From: Cocos nucifera
Lineage: Eukaryota; Streptophyta; Magnoliopsida; Arecales; Arecaceae
Direction: 5' to 3'
Length of the DNA: 64,000 nucleotides
NCBI GenBank assembly: GCA_006176705.1
Contig: QRFJ01006457.1
Span: 1 to 64,000 of the forward strand
The translations under genes were made by a program, and so were the position numbers. This document shows positions 1-10,751 of the stretch, piece after piece (the stretch's first letter is position 1; each line of letters opens with the position of its first letter). A model generated the notes under the pieces. It saw nothing but the letters and a program-made list of their open reading frames with translations, was not told where the DNA came from and did not search any database.

Positions 1-377
1 ATTCTAATTTTTTAGGATCATGTTGTTAACTGCAAAGTACTTACTGTAATAAGGTTCCTTTCTAAAACCGTCCTACCACACCATATGAGATATGGCATGG
101 TAAGAAACCAAGTCTGAGTCATCTCAAAATTTGAAAATGTTTGGCTCATGTTAAAAAACAACAAGCGGATAAGTTAGACTTTAGGTCCTTCAGAGCTCAA
201 TTTATAGGATATCCTAAAGAGTCATTAGGATATTATTTCTACATTCTAGAAGATCACAATGTGATTGTGAGTCAACATGCCATCTTTCTTGAAAAATAAT
301 TTATTCAAGATAGCGGCATTGGAAAGCAGATCAAGCTCGAGAAAAAAGTCTCATAAGAGCAATGGGCTAAGGACCAA
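1..377 (+). pseudogene. Ty1/copia integrase C-terminal remnant
   Basis: Degenerate stretch encoding the end of a copia integrase. Across shifting frames it still reads pieces such as PYEIWHGKK-like and WGC/AHVKKQQADKL-like blocks, which match the integrase tail of the better-preserved minus-strand element at 19,659-19,916 in this window. It carries several stops and runs directly into the reverse-transcriptase remnant that follows. The element's upstream part (gag, protease, integrase core, 5' LTR) lies outside the window. No functional product is expected. Identification rests on similarity to the copies in this window. Confidence 0.75.
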
Positions 378-2091
378 ATGGAACCAAATCAAGTTGAGCC
401 AATCCATTCACTACCTCCTCCACCTCGTAGATCGAAAATGATTTTTCGTTCCTTTGAGAGGTACTTAGGTATTATTTCAGAGGAAGTAGAGAAAATATTC
501 TTCATAGGCAATGGGGTTCATGGTCATGATCCCAAAACCTATAATGAGGCGATATCGGATATTGACTCCAAAAAATGGTTAGAGGCAATGAAGTCAGAAA
601 TTGACTCGATGCACTCAAACCAAGTCTGGACCTTAGTAGATCCACCAGAAGGTATAGTACCTATTGGATATAAGTGGATCTACAAGAGAAAGATTGGTGC
701 AGATGGAAATGTGGACACATTCAAAGCTAAATTAGTGGCAAAAGATTATAGTCAACGTGAAGGTATTGACTATCAAGATACCTTTTTGCCAGTGGCTATG
801 CTTAAATCCATCCGCATATTGCTTGCTGTTGTAGCCTATTTCGATTATAAAATATGGCAAATAGATATGAAAATAGCATTCTTAAATGGATATCTTGAGA
901 AAGATATCTATATGGAATAGTCGCTAGGTTTCACATCCAGTGATGATGATCATAAGGTATGCAAGCTGTAAAGATCCATATATGGACTTAAGCAAGCATC
1001 TCGGAGCTAGAATACTTATTTTAATGATGTGATCAAATTATTTGGTTTCATTAAGAGCAGGGAGGAGCCATATGTTTTTAAAAAGATCAGTGGGAGCGAT
1101 GTTGTCTTCCTCGTATTGTACGTGGATAATATCCTTCTTATTAGGAATGATATTCTCATGTTGATCATAGTTAAAATGTGTTATCTAAAGAATTCTCTAT
1201 GAAAGACCTAGGAGAAGCATCCTTTATTCTAAAAATTAAGGTCTATAGAGATAGACCGAATAGGATGCTAGGACTTTCACAGAAGATGTACATAGAGGAA
1301 GTGCTAAAGAGGTTTAGCATGAAAAACTTTAAGAGAGGTTTGGTACTCTTCAGACATAGCATTCATCTTTCCAAGAAGATGTGCCTGAGCACACCTAAGA
1401 AAATAGATTGCATGAGTAAGATCCCTTATGCTTTAGCAATAGGGAGTCTCATGTATGCCATGTTATGTACACGATCTAATATAGCCCATGCTGTGAGTGT
1501 CACGAGCAAATATCAATCGAATTCAGATGAAGAAGCTGGACTTCTATGAAATGTATCCTTAAGTACTTGAGAAGAACTAAGGATATGTTGTTGGTCTTTG
1601 GTAATGGAGAACTCCAAGTCCAGGGGTATATAGACTCGGATTTTATGTCCGATATAGATGATCGAAAGTCGACATCTGAAAGTCTATTTGTATGCAATGG
1701 TGGAGCTGTCAGTTGAAAAAATTTTAAGTAGACAATAATAGCAGATTCCACCATGGAAGTAAAATACATCGCTGCATCAGAAGCTGCAAAGAAAACATTC
1801 TAGTATAAGAAGTTTACCGCAGAGATCGGAGTGATGCCATTAGATACCATTTCTTTGTACTACAACAACAATGGCATCATAGCCCTTGCTAAGGAGTCGA
1901 GGTCTCATCAAAAATTCAAGCACATCGAGCGGCGATACCACCTCATCCGTGATTACCTCGAGAAGGGTTACGTCGAGGTCAAGAGAGTCGACTCTGTAGA
2001 TAATGCGATGGATCCGCTTACAAAGCCGTTGGGCCAGCAGAAGATCGAAGCCCATCTTGAGAAGATGGGACTTAGATTTGTAGTCAATTAG
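378..2091 (+). pseudogene. Ty1/copia reverse transcriptase-RNase H remnant
   Basis: Copia RT followed by RNase H. The N-terminal RT block (378-920) includes KWIYKRKIGADG and the LVAKDYSQ region, ending in a TAG where the family reads on. Further stops follow near 970 and 1,010, and the frame breaks near 1,160. At 1,119-1,130 the catalytic YVDD box reads YVDN, so the second metal-binding aspartate is lost. RNase H pieces (YYNNNGIIALAKE, KHIERRYHLIRDYLEKGY) continue to 2,091. A polypurine tract and 3' LTR follow directly, as expected for copia pol. Compared with the 459-codon RT-RH block of the minus-strand element at 18,040-19,419, this copy is clearly older and dead. Confidence 0.93.
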
Positions 2092-2099
2092 CTTTAGAT

Positions 2100-2111
2100 C
2101 AAGTGGGAGTT
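2100..2111 (+). other. Polypurine tract of copia fragment
   Basis: Purine-rich CAAGTGGGAGT directly before the TG that opens the 3' LTR. It matches the reverse complement of the tract at 18,026-18,037 beside the minus-strand element's 3' LTR. In LTR elements this RNA primes plus-strand DNA synthesis. Confidence 0.8.
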
Positions 2112-4395
2112 TGTTAGATATATGTGCCCTAGAAGTCAGAATTGGCTGACACTTGTAATACACTTCTAGGAGTAAAATTATAATTTTAACTATAAATAAT
2201 AAAATGGATTATTTTCTATCATAAATGTGTATTTAGTATTTGTGATACATTCCTTGAGTTAATGATAATGATAATTCTTATTTTCAAGAGTTGAAAATTT
2301 AAGACAAGAATTTTCATTATTAACTCATAAAATGCTCCTGTCCATAGGATCATCATGAGGATGGTGATTGATTCAGAAGATTGGTGTACAATCGCTTCTT
2401 TATAATAGATAAGTCTTGAGTCTATGGTATGGAGACACTAGAGCGAGAGTACATGTACTTGTTAGAGAATGAGGGTACTGAGTGTGACCATCTCGAGCAG
2501 TCATAAGAAAGTCTACATTCTCATCGATGACTGACTCGAACCTGTAGTGGTGTGTCTGATTCTTTGACCTTAGGTGCATCGATAGTTCACCTTGAGGGTG
2601 TTATAGTTTGACTACATCATAACTCGATCTCCTAGCCATTTGGAATCCTGAGGTGTATGTTGGCTATAGCATGTTCATTGTAGGAATTGGATTGCACCAA
2701 GAGAAAATCTATCTACCTCGGTGGATGAGGAGCAGCCCTATGATGATCATGAGAATCAAGTCTATAAGCCCATGGCCATCGCAGAGTGAAATAATAGAAA
2801 GAGTTTCTATTAAGCTTTTCACATCGGACTTGAATCGAATGATTAAATCATATGATAGAAATTAGGGTTTGACGAGTTCACCTTAACGCTAATCTGATCG
2901 GGGCTCAAGATAAAAGAACTTAATCGCACAAATAGCTGCACCGAGTGATTCATTTTTAGTTTTGATGGATTGCCACCATATACTACTAGGTGTCACTGAT
3001 GGATTTTGAGAGTAATTAGAATGATTTAGATGATCGATCATTCTAGTTATCTGAATTAGAAGAGTTCTGATCCATCAGAAGGAGTTTCGATGATATCGAT
3101 GATGGAGATCATGACATATCCCATTACCATACAGAACTAAATCTAACTGGATCATATAAATAAGGGTTTGGATCTGAATATCATCAATTGGACTAACCCA
3201 GTTTAATTGATTTGAATTAGATTCAATTAAGTTCAAGAAAATCATGCTAACATACGATTGAGCCTAACATTCTTCTTCTATTATCATTAAAAGTTATCTC
3301 GACTGAGCCAAATGAGTTTGTCCTCACTCAGGTACCTTCACTTGGTCTGATTGAAGCTTGTCCAAATCAAAAAAGGATTGTCTTAATTTATGAGATAAAT
3401 TTGAGACAATACCTATTATTTTTCATCACCTGCTAATTCTTGTCTTTGACTTTGGTCAAACATTGACGTTTGAAACTTAGACATCTATCCATGTGTCATG
3501 CATCCATTGGAGAGTAGATAGGGGCTTGTCTCTTACTAGAATTTGGAAAGAAGGGGGTGCATGCCTAAGGAGACGTGCGCCTATGGATAGGGATGCCTGA
3601 AGTTCCATACGAATGGAACTTCAGGTTGCTTCTTGGTTTCTACTTAGGTGGCCCCTAGCTATAGACTTTGACCAGTGTTTGGCACCATCTAAGGATAATT
3701 AGAGGAGCTCTCATCTGATTGGATTAGGTGATGTCATCCCACTAATCAGATTTAGATCTGATTGTACGAAGCAACATGATTGACTGGGATGATGTGGCAC
3801 TGCATGGTGCAGCAGGATCTATATAAACCCTATCTACGCCCAACTTTCAAGGAGTTCTCTCTTAGCCATGCCCCAAGGCTGCCCCTCTCCCTCTTCTATG
3901 CCATCTTCTGGTCCTCTCTCTCCCCTCCACGCCCAAGGGAAGTTGGGCTCTAGTTTGGTGCGATCCAGGCAAGAAAAAGCTGAACGAGAAAGGAAGAAGG
4001 CAAGCACTGCTGTAAAGATGACAATAGATCTTCAAAAGTAGTTTTGAAGATCTTCTAAATTAGATCCAGATTTAATTTTTGGAGAGGTGATAAAGAAGGA
4101 GAAGATCTTGAGATCCAGCTTGAGTGGATACCGATAGAGGCTAGGTGCTTGCGTAGCTAAATCTAGAATCTCAGGCAATCAACAGGATCATCAAAGGATA
4201 ATTTGATTACCCAACATCAAGATACAAATTAAATTAAATTAAATTTATTTTTATTTTTATTTATTAGATCAATAAAATTAGATCTAAAATATCTCAAATC
4301 TTATCTAGATATATAAGAAAAATTTTTAAAATATCTCTCTTGATCCGATCAGATCTGAATGAACCTGACCTAGAAAATTAAGATTTTCTTCTTCA
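2112..4395 (+). repeat. 3' LTR of copia fragment (about 2.3 kb)
   Basis: Begins TGTTAGATATATG and ends near CTTCTTCA, the same termini as the other LTRs of this family (13,080-15,369; 15,720-18,025; 23,634-25,938; 56,030-58,312). A TATA box TATATAAA lies at 3,820-3,827, the expected start of the R region. The 3' roughly 940 bp is repeated in inverted orientation at 5,873-6,814. No target-site duplication can be checked because the 5' end is outside the window. Confidence 0.9.
3820..3827 (+). promoter_or_regulatory. TATA box of copia LTR
   Basis: TATATAAA inside the LTR about 1.7 kb from its start; the same position carries TATATAAAT in the solo LTR at 14,792. Likely core promoter of the element RNA. 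Confidence 0.6.
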
Positions 4396-5872
4396 GAAGG
4401 AGTATGGAAGGAGTTCAGCTCCTAGAAAAACTTGACTGAAGAAGAAGTTCAGAAGAAGTTTGGCACCTGAAGGAATTCGACTGAAGGAGTCCAGAAGGAG
4501 TTTGGCTCCTATAGAAATTCGATAGAGGAAGAAGTTCGAAAGAAGTTTGGCTCCTAGAGGAATTTGGTTGATGGAGGAGCTCGGATGAAGTTTGGCTCCT
4601 GGAGGAACTTGATTGAAGAAGAAGTCTGAAAAAAGTTTGGCTCCTGGAGGAATTCGACTGAAGGAGAAGCCTGGAAGAAGTTTGACTCTTGGAGGAACTT
4701 GACTGAAGGAGGAGTCCGGAAGGAGTTTGGATTCAAGAGAAATCCGACAAAAGGAGAAGTCCGGAAGGAGTTTGGCTTCTGTAGAAATTCGACTGAAGAA
4801 GAAGTTTGAAAGGAGTTCGGCTCCTGGAGGAACTTGACTGAAGGAAAAATTTGGAAGAAATTCGGCTCTTGAAGAAATCCAACTGAAGGAGGAGTCCGAA
4901 AGAAGTTCGGCTCCTATAGAAATCCGACTAAAGAAGAAGTTCAGAAGGAGTTCGGCTCCTGAAGGAACTTGACTGAAGAAAAAATTTGAAAAAAGTTTGG
5001 CTCCTGAAGGAATCTGACTGAAGAAGAAGTCCAGAAGGAGTTCAACTCCTATAGAAATTTAATTGAAGAAAAGGTTCAGAAGAAGTTTGGCTTCTGGAGA
5101 AACTTGACTGAAAGAGAAATTTGAAAGAAGTTAGGCTCCTGGAGGAATCCGACTGAAGGAGGAGCCTGGAGGGAGTTCGGCTCATGAGGTATCCGATTGA
5201 AGGAGGAATTCGAAAGAAGTTTGGCTCCTAGATGAGCTCGATTAAAGGAGGAGCTTGAAAGAAGTTTAGCTCCTGAAGGTATCCGACTGAAGGAGTCTGA
5301 AAGAAATTTGGCTCTTATAAAAATCCAACTGAAGGAGAAGTCCGAAAGAAATTTGGCTCTTGTAGAAATTTGACTGAAGAAAAAATTCAGAAGGAGTTCG
5401 ACTCCTAGAGGAACTTGACTGAAGGAGAATTCTAAAAGCAATTCGACTCTTGAAGGAATTCGGTTGAAGGAGGAATTCGGAAGGAGTTTGGCTCTTATAA
5501 AAATTCGATAGATAGAGAAGTTCGAAAGGAGTTCGGCTCCTGGAGGAATCCGACTGAAGGAGGAGCGCAAAAGGAGTTCAACTCCTTGAGAAACTGGACT
5601 AAAGGAGAAGTTCAGAAGGAGTTTGGCTCCTGGAGGAACATGATTGAAGGAAAAATTTGGAAGAAGTTCGGCTCCTGGAGGAATCCGACTGAAGAAGGAG
5701 TTCGAAAGGAGTTTGACTTCTGTAGAAATCTGACTGAAGGAGAAGTCCGAAAAAAGTTCAACTCCTATAGAAATCCGACTGAAGGAGAAGTCTGGAAGAA
5801 GTTTGGCTACTGAAGAAATCCGACTGGTGGAGAAGTCTGAGAATAGTTTGGCTGAAGTCCAAAAGAAGTTCA
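4396..5872 (+). repeat. 45-bp-period minisatellite, about 32 units
   Basis: Imperfect tandem array. Recurring parts per unit are GAAGGAG, TTCGGCTCCT and GGAATCCGACTG, with a spacing of about 45 bp (15 codons), so about 32 units. Since the unit is divisible by three and stop-poor, long open frames appear on both strands (minus 5,076-5,873; plus 5,586-5,813). These are by-products, not genes. Units diverge mainly by single substitutions, with at least one shortened unit near 5,290. The array abuts a copia LTR on each side, the two LTRs being inverted. A short stretch resembling one unit occurs at 9,905-9,965 and 52,836-52,905 in the leader of the gag-like element, a possible source. Confidence 0.92.
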
Positions 5873-6814
5873 TGAAGGAAAATCCTGATTTTCCAGTCCA
5901 GGTTCGTTCAGATCTGATTAGATCAAGAGATATATTTCAAAAATTTTTATTTTTTAATCCATTTAAGATCTGGAATGTTTCAGATCTGATTATTATTATT
6001 TTAAAAATTAAAATAAATTTAGATAAATTAAATCAAATTTAATTTACCTTGAAGTGGGTAATCCTATTACCCGTTGATGATCCTGTAAGCAGCGGAAGGT
6101 TCTGGATCTAGCCATGCAAATGCCTGGCCTCTATCAGTATCCACTCAGGCTGGATCTAGAGATCCTCTTCTTCTCTATCACATCTCCAAAAATCAGATCT
6201 GGATCTGATCTGGAGGATCTTCAAAACTCCTTTTGAAGATCAGTAGTTGTCCTTTGCAGCAGCGCAGCCTTCTAGCTTTCAGTCGCCTTTCTTTCGTTTG
6301 GATCGCACTAACCAAGGTCCAAAACTCCTTTTGGACGTGGAGAGGAGAGGGAGAAGGTGGGTTTGGCATGGAGGAGGAGAGGAGAAGCAGCCTTGGGGCA
6401 TGGAGAATTGTGATTCCAATCTTAATTTGAGTTGGGCGGAGGGTCTTATTTATAGACTAAGCATGATCCAACTCCTCTTCTTCCCAACCAATCACAACCC
6501 TTTGTGAAATCAGATCTAAATCTGATTGGTGAGAATAGAGTCCCCTAGATTCCTCCTTAGAGGGTGCCTAAGATCAGTCAAAGTTGGTTCTTAGGAGAAC
6601 TCTAATTGAAATCCAAAAAGAAGATGGAGTCCCTATCCAATAGAGACTCCTAGGCGCCTCCAGCTTGGGCACACGCCAAGGGTGGCATGCGCCCTCCTCC
6701 TTGCCAGGTTCTAGCAGGGGGATAGGCCCCCACCAGCTCTCCAATAGGTGCATGACACATGGACAAAAGTCAAAGTGTCAATGGTCAACATTTGACCAGT
6801 CAAAGGTCAACTTT
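5873..6814 (-). repeat. Truncated inverted copia LTR
   Basis: On the plus strand it starts TGAAGGAAAATCC, the reverse complement of the family's LTR 3' end, and follows the minus-oriented LTRs at 15,720 and 23,634 through the ATTACCCGTTGATGATCC and GGACGTGGAGAGGAGAGG blocks. It stops near GGTCAACTTTTGA, where full copies continue for another 1.35 kb. It therefore keeps only the 3' roughly 940 bp of the LTR and is inverted relative to 2,112-4,395. Confidence 0.9.
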
Positions 6815-6880
6815 TGAAGATACAGAGCTGAGAGAGGCTGCAGTAGCACTTTCTTGAAGATACAGAGCTGAGAGAGGCTC
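6814..6880 (+). repeat. 42-bp direct repeat at LTR/duplication junction
   Basis: TGAAGATACAGAGCTGAGAG occurs at about 6,813 and again at about 6,855, each followed by AGGCT, separated by GCAGTAGCACTTTCT. It sits exactly where the truncated LTR meets the left end of copy A; the corresponding place in copy B (about 49,747) has one copy only. Confidence 0.85.
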
Positions 6881-8353
6881 GATGATGCAGCAATTGAGGA
6901 AGGTATCTTAGTAAAGAGCATCAGAGTTCTCTAGAAAGATGGACAGTGTAGGGCTGTTGAAGAGAGATTTTTCAAGGGGTAATGATTGAAGGAAGGCTGA
7001 AGAAGTGACTATATGTTCTTTGGCATCAGAAAGGTGGAAAAATAGTCGAAGATGTATTCAACAGTTCGATCAGAGCATGGATTTGTAGAGCCTTGGGAGT
7101 GATGAAAATGGATGATCTATGGAGGTCCAGCAAGTCAGGGTTGGATGGCTATAGAGCGGCATAGAGATGAGTCAGGGAGCATTGGAGTGCTGCAGTAGCA
7201 CTTTTCTAGAGATATGAGACTGAGAGAGGCTCGATGGTGCAGCAGTCGAGGAGCATATCTTAGTAGAGAATGTTAGTTGTATCTTAGGGAGACCGGGTGT
7301 AGGTCTCAGAAAGAGCCAGAGGTCTCAAGGAGCGCCAGTGGCATCTAGCAGTTAGGAGTATCATGGATCGAATTTCTTCTACAGAAGCACCAGGAAGAGT
7401 CACAATTCAGGTGGAGGATGGTTTTTTGGGTGCAACTGAAGCGATGGCTGGTGTAGGGACAGAAGAGAAGGACTAGGATGAAATTTTTTAGGATTCAGTT
7501 GCTGGATTCAAAAGAGTTGGATGAGCCCTTGGATTTTAGAGGTGCCCATGGGTTGTGGAGGTATCCAAGATGGCTTCGAAGAGGGCTATGAAGTATGAAG
7601 AATTTGAAGGAACAGCGATGGTGTTCGAGGTGCAGTGATAGGCTCAGTAGTGCAGTCTTAAATGGTTGGCCTCAAGAGACTCGATGATAGAGTTGGCTTC
7701 TATGGCATCAGATGGACTTCGGATATAGGTGGTGCTTCGGAGAGGTGGCTTCACAATTAGAGAAAAATTTGACATGAGTTCAGAGTAAAGGGATGCGGAA
7801 GGATTGATATCCTAGTTTTAGTACCGATGATGCACAGTTTCAGATGAAGTGGCATGTGCAAGAGAATAGGAGTAGTTCTGAGAAGACCATGTCAGGGTTT
7901 GCAACGAGTGCCAGTAAAGAAATGTTGTAGGTTCTCCAAAAATGTTCAAAAAAAGTAATGTAGCTGCTAAGCAGAAGGGATCCTACAATTTTAGGATGGT
8001 GCAGAGGTGTAAGCCAAGATCTTCAATGGTGGAGGCGGTCATCCCAAAGAGCCTCAAAGGTGCACAACAGTTGAAGAGAATTGGCAGTGGCGATGTTTGC
8101 ACAAGTGCTGTCGAGTGCGTAGGGACAGTGGGATCATAAAGAAGGGCATTGTCGAGGAATTTACCAAGGCTTGGGATACCAAGATGGAGATTGTGAGGAC
8201 TTATGATGCTCCCAAGCCTTGGGAGGCCATGGGAGAAGTCAGGATGTTGGCTCCGGAGATTCTAGGGGCTTGGTTGGTGCTTCAGAGATCTGGAATTTAA
8301 GGTGAAGCAAGGAGCCAAAGTCGGAGAATCAAAACTGCAGAAAAAAAATTTTC
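6838..8353 (+). mobile_element. Internal region of non-autonomous LTR element (copy A)
   Basis: Matches 49,747-51,262 of copy B nearly colinearly. No ORF longer than about 65 codons is present and no retroviral domain can be read on either strand, so it looks like a LARD-type (large, non-coding) LTR element interior. A roughly 90-bp internal direct repeat (CAGTAGCAC...GAGAGAGGCTCGATG) occurs at 6,838-6,926 and 7,186-7,275. It ends in a purine-rich run just before the LTR at 8,354. Fragments such as the 65-codon frame at 7,942 have no recognisable family. Confidence 0.6.
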
Positions 8354-9044
8354 TACAGGTTAGCTAGCTCAGTCCAAAACTGGATTGGCTAAGTCTTAGT
8401 GCACAGACAAAATAGAAAGCTGCGCGTTCAGAACTGTTAGCACGGCATAGAATTGGACTGGCTTAGTTTCAGACTGAGCTGACCTAGTGGAACATAGTGC
8501 ACGGGCAGAGTTACGCAAGGGTCTATTTTGAGCTAGGATCTGGGTTGATCCTAGGGATCTTACGGTCTGGTTTGAGAGGTCTTAAGGGGGCTAACTCATG
8601 TATGGGTTGGGTCCAGATCTAGAGGATGAGAGCATGAAAAATATGGGTGTACATGGGCTCGGTGAGTGCTTTCATATATTGGGTTAGCCGAATTGGTTGG
8701 GCCTAATGGCTATGTATAAATACATAGATTGTATTAGGGTTTCATAATGCTATGAATGCTGTGGAATACAGATCTTTTCTCTCTCAATTCTCTCTTCTTC
8801 TCTTTTCTCTAGTGTAGTTGCCCTAGGTTCTTGAAGAAGCCCTAGAGAGAGGGGGCGCATCCCTCAAGCCCAAGGAGGAATGTGCCCTAGCATAGATCTA
8901 GGTGTTGGATCTATGGTTTGCTATCCATAGAGAACGTCACAGGTTCCTTTAGATCCATGCTAAAGATCAGAGACTTCCGCAACATGGTATCGGTACTTGT
9001 GATGTCAAGGATGATTGCCGTTCAAGCGATATCATGGGTCTACA
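8354..9044 (+). repeat. LTR of non-autonomous element (copy A)
   Basis: About 690 bp, matching 51,263-51,953 and 48,649-49,375. It begins CTACAGGTTAGC after a purine run and ends GGGTCTACA. What follows is a decayed primer-binding site (TTTAGTTTTAGAGC against TTTGGTATCAGAGC at 49,378). TATAAATA at 8,715-8,722 is the probable TATA box. Boundaries are good to a few bases, judged from the paired TGTAG/CTACA ends in the 48.6-kb copy. Confidence 0.7.
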
Positions 9045-9270
9045 ATTTAGTTTTAGAGCTAAGTGATGCCTGGGACATTATGGATGGCAATAAAAGATAT
9101 CCCATCGAATGAAAAGTAAGGGCTTTTAAACTGTTCCTACTCTTATGACCGGATGGCCAAAAGGAATGCCTCAATCAGAAAATAAATTACTATCACTACA
9201 AGAACTATATCTACTACACATATCACATATATGATTTCAAATCTATTCTACACATGTTTTGCATACATCT
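9045..9270 (+). repeat. Chimeric leader with inverted copia-leader block
   Basis: The decayed PBS region gives way to CCCATCGAATGAAAAGTAAGG...GACCGGATGGCCAAAAGGAATGCCTCAATCAG. This matches plus-strand 22,978-23,060, which is the leader of a minus-oriented copia element. The block is therefore a copia leader piece in minus orientation fused to the non-autonomous element. The same fusion is present at 52,000-52,180. Confidence 0.6.
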
Positions 9271-10751
9271 TGTTGGTGAAGAAAATAAGGGCTCAGCACC
9301 CTTCCTCTAGCACCCATCCTGTTGGTGCAGAAAATGGTGCTGACGTCAAAGTTGCTGGAGTGGGAGGAGATGAGGCTACCGATGGGACCTCCAAGAAGAA
9401 GTTTAGATTGAAGATGGGTGGCTCCGATAGGACCCTCCGACGCTTAAGTTAGTTCTCTGATCAATAAGAATGGAGTGCTCAGGAGAAAATGAATAGAGCC
9501 TTGAGTAGAGTACTAGAGTTTAGAGAGAAAACGTATCTGGAAGGTCTCTTATATAAATGAAGTATGTAACAAATTGATAGTAACAGCCATAACTATCTGC
9601 TAGTGGGTCATTCAGGCCACGCAGAGTTTGTTATGGAGAGTAGTGTCCTTTGTTGTGACTTACCAATCTATGTTTGGATAGAATTCCTATACATGTGAGC
9701 TGGCTATAAATGGTGAAGAATTTGGAGTCCCAACGGTCTAGAGAGGTTCGGACATCTTCAAGGTTGTTTACAGGATGGCCAATATTTGCTAATTTGGGAC
9801 CTGAACTTATGTTGACAATGAGGTTTTTTTACTATTTAAGTCCATTCGGCCGATGTGCATAATGTAAAATGGCTTGTTCAACTATTGAAAGGGGATCTTC
9901 AGACGACTAGAAGGAATTTGACTGAAAGAAGTTCAACTGGAAGAAGTCCACTAAGCGACTTTCGGCCGAAAAAGGTTCAATAGACTTTCGGCAGTTCTAT
10001 AGTGCGGAATTGTTACTGAGAAAACTGGCAAATTTCATAGAATAGAGGTCGGCTGCCAAGAACTTCGATGGGGGTCATTTTACCTCCAGCACTTGTCTTT
10101 CTACTCTTGACTTCGAGTTTCGAATGAAAGAAGTACCAGAATGGCACTGGGTGAAGTCCTTCATCATTCTTTTGCTCTTGAGAAGTGAAAAAGTTTGGCC
10201 TTTTCTGAGTTGACGTCGAAGCTTCTTAATGAATGAATGATCCGAAAAGATACATTCCTTTGAAAACTCGTTCGGCATGGAGTCCCACGTATGGTGCAAT
10301 TATAGCCCTATGAGGAATCAAGGTTAAGCACGATGGACAGGACACATGGTAGATTGGGACTAGTAGAGGACGATCTATAGTCATAACCACCTCTAGCTTC
10401 CTTCTGCTATTTAAATTCTTCCTCTTCTTTTGACCTTTTATTTTTGCCTAAACTTTCTTTCTTCCTTTTTCACTCTTCATCTCCTCTGAACGCCCTGTTC
10501 TCCTCGTGCTATGATTTTTCGGCCACTGATGTCCTCCTTGACCATCTTTCATCTTTTTGATCGTTCCTTCGAGTTCCTCATCTGAAATGGGTTAATTCCT
10601 CATCTTCTTTTCCTTTGGTTTCTCCATTTTTCACTCATGTTTTAGATCCTTTTTTGGATTTCCTAGGTGGGTATCACCATTTTTCTTTTCGAGGTTTTAC
10701 TGTCTATTTTCTTTGATTTTTTGAGAATTTTCTAGATTTGTTTTGATCCAA
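9271..10751 (+). repeat. LTR/leader-like non-coding region before gag-like ORF (copy A)
   Basis: No gene. It contains a TATA-like TTATATAAATG near 9,549, a short sequence resembling the 45-bp minisatellite unit (9,905-9,965), a pyrimidine-rich leader after TATTTAAATT near 10,409 and splice-like AGGTGGGTATC near 10,665. It is likely LTR plus 5' leader of the gag-like element whose ATG is at 10,752. The LTR limits could not be fixed because no second copy within one element is present. Copy B equivalent: 52,180-53,685. Confidence 0.4.

Noticed and set aside
4396..5872. CRISPR-like repeat array
   Set aside because: Units are directly adjacent with no unique spacers, and the genome is a plant's.
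5076..5873. 265-codon antisense ORF
   Set aside because: It is the 45-bp minisatellite read through; the 15-residue periodicity and an equivalent open frame on the other strand show it is not a protein gene.
7942..8300. Short overlapping frames as host genes
   Set aside because: Inside the non-autonomous element's internal region; not conserved in frame in copy B.
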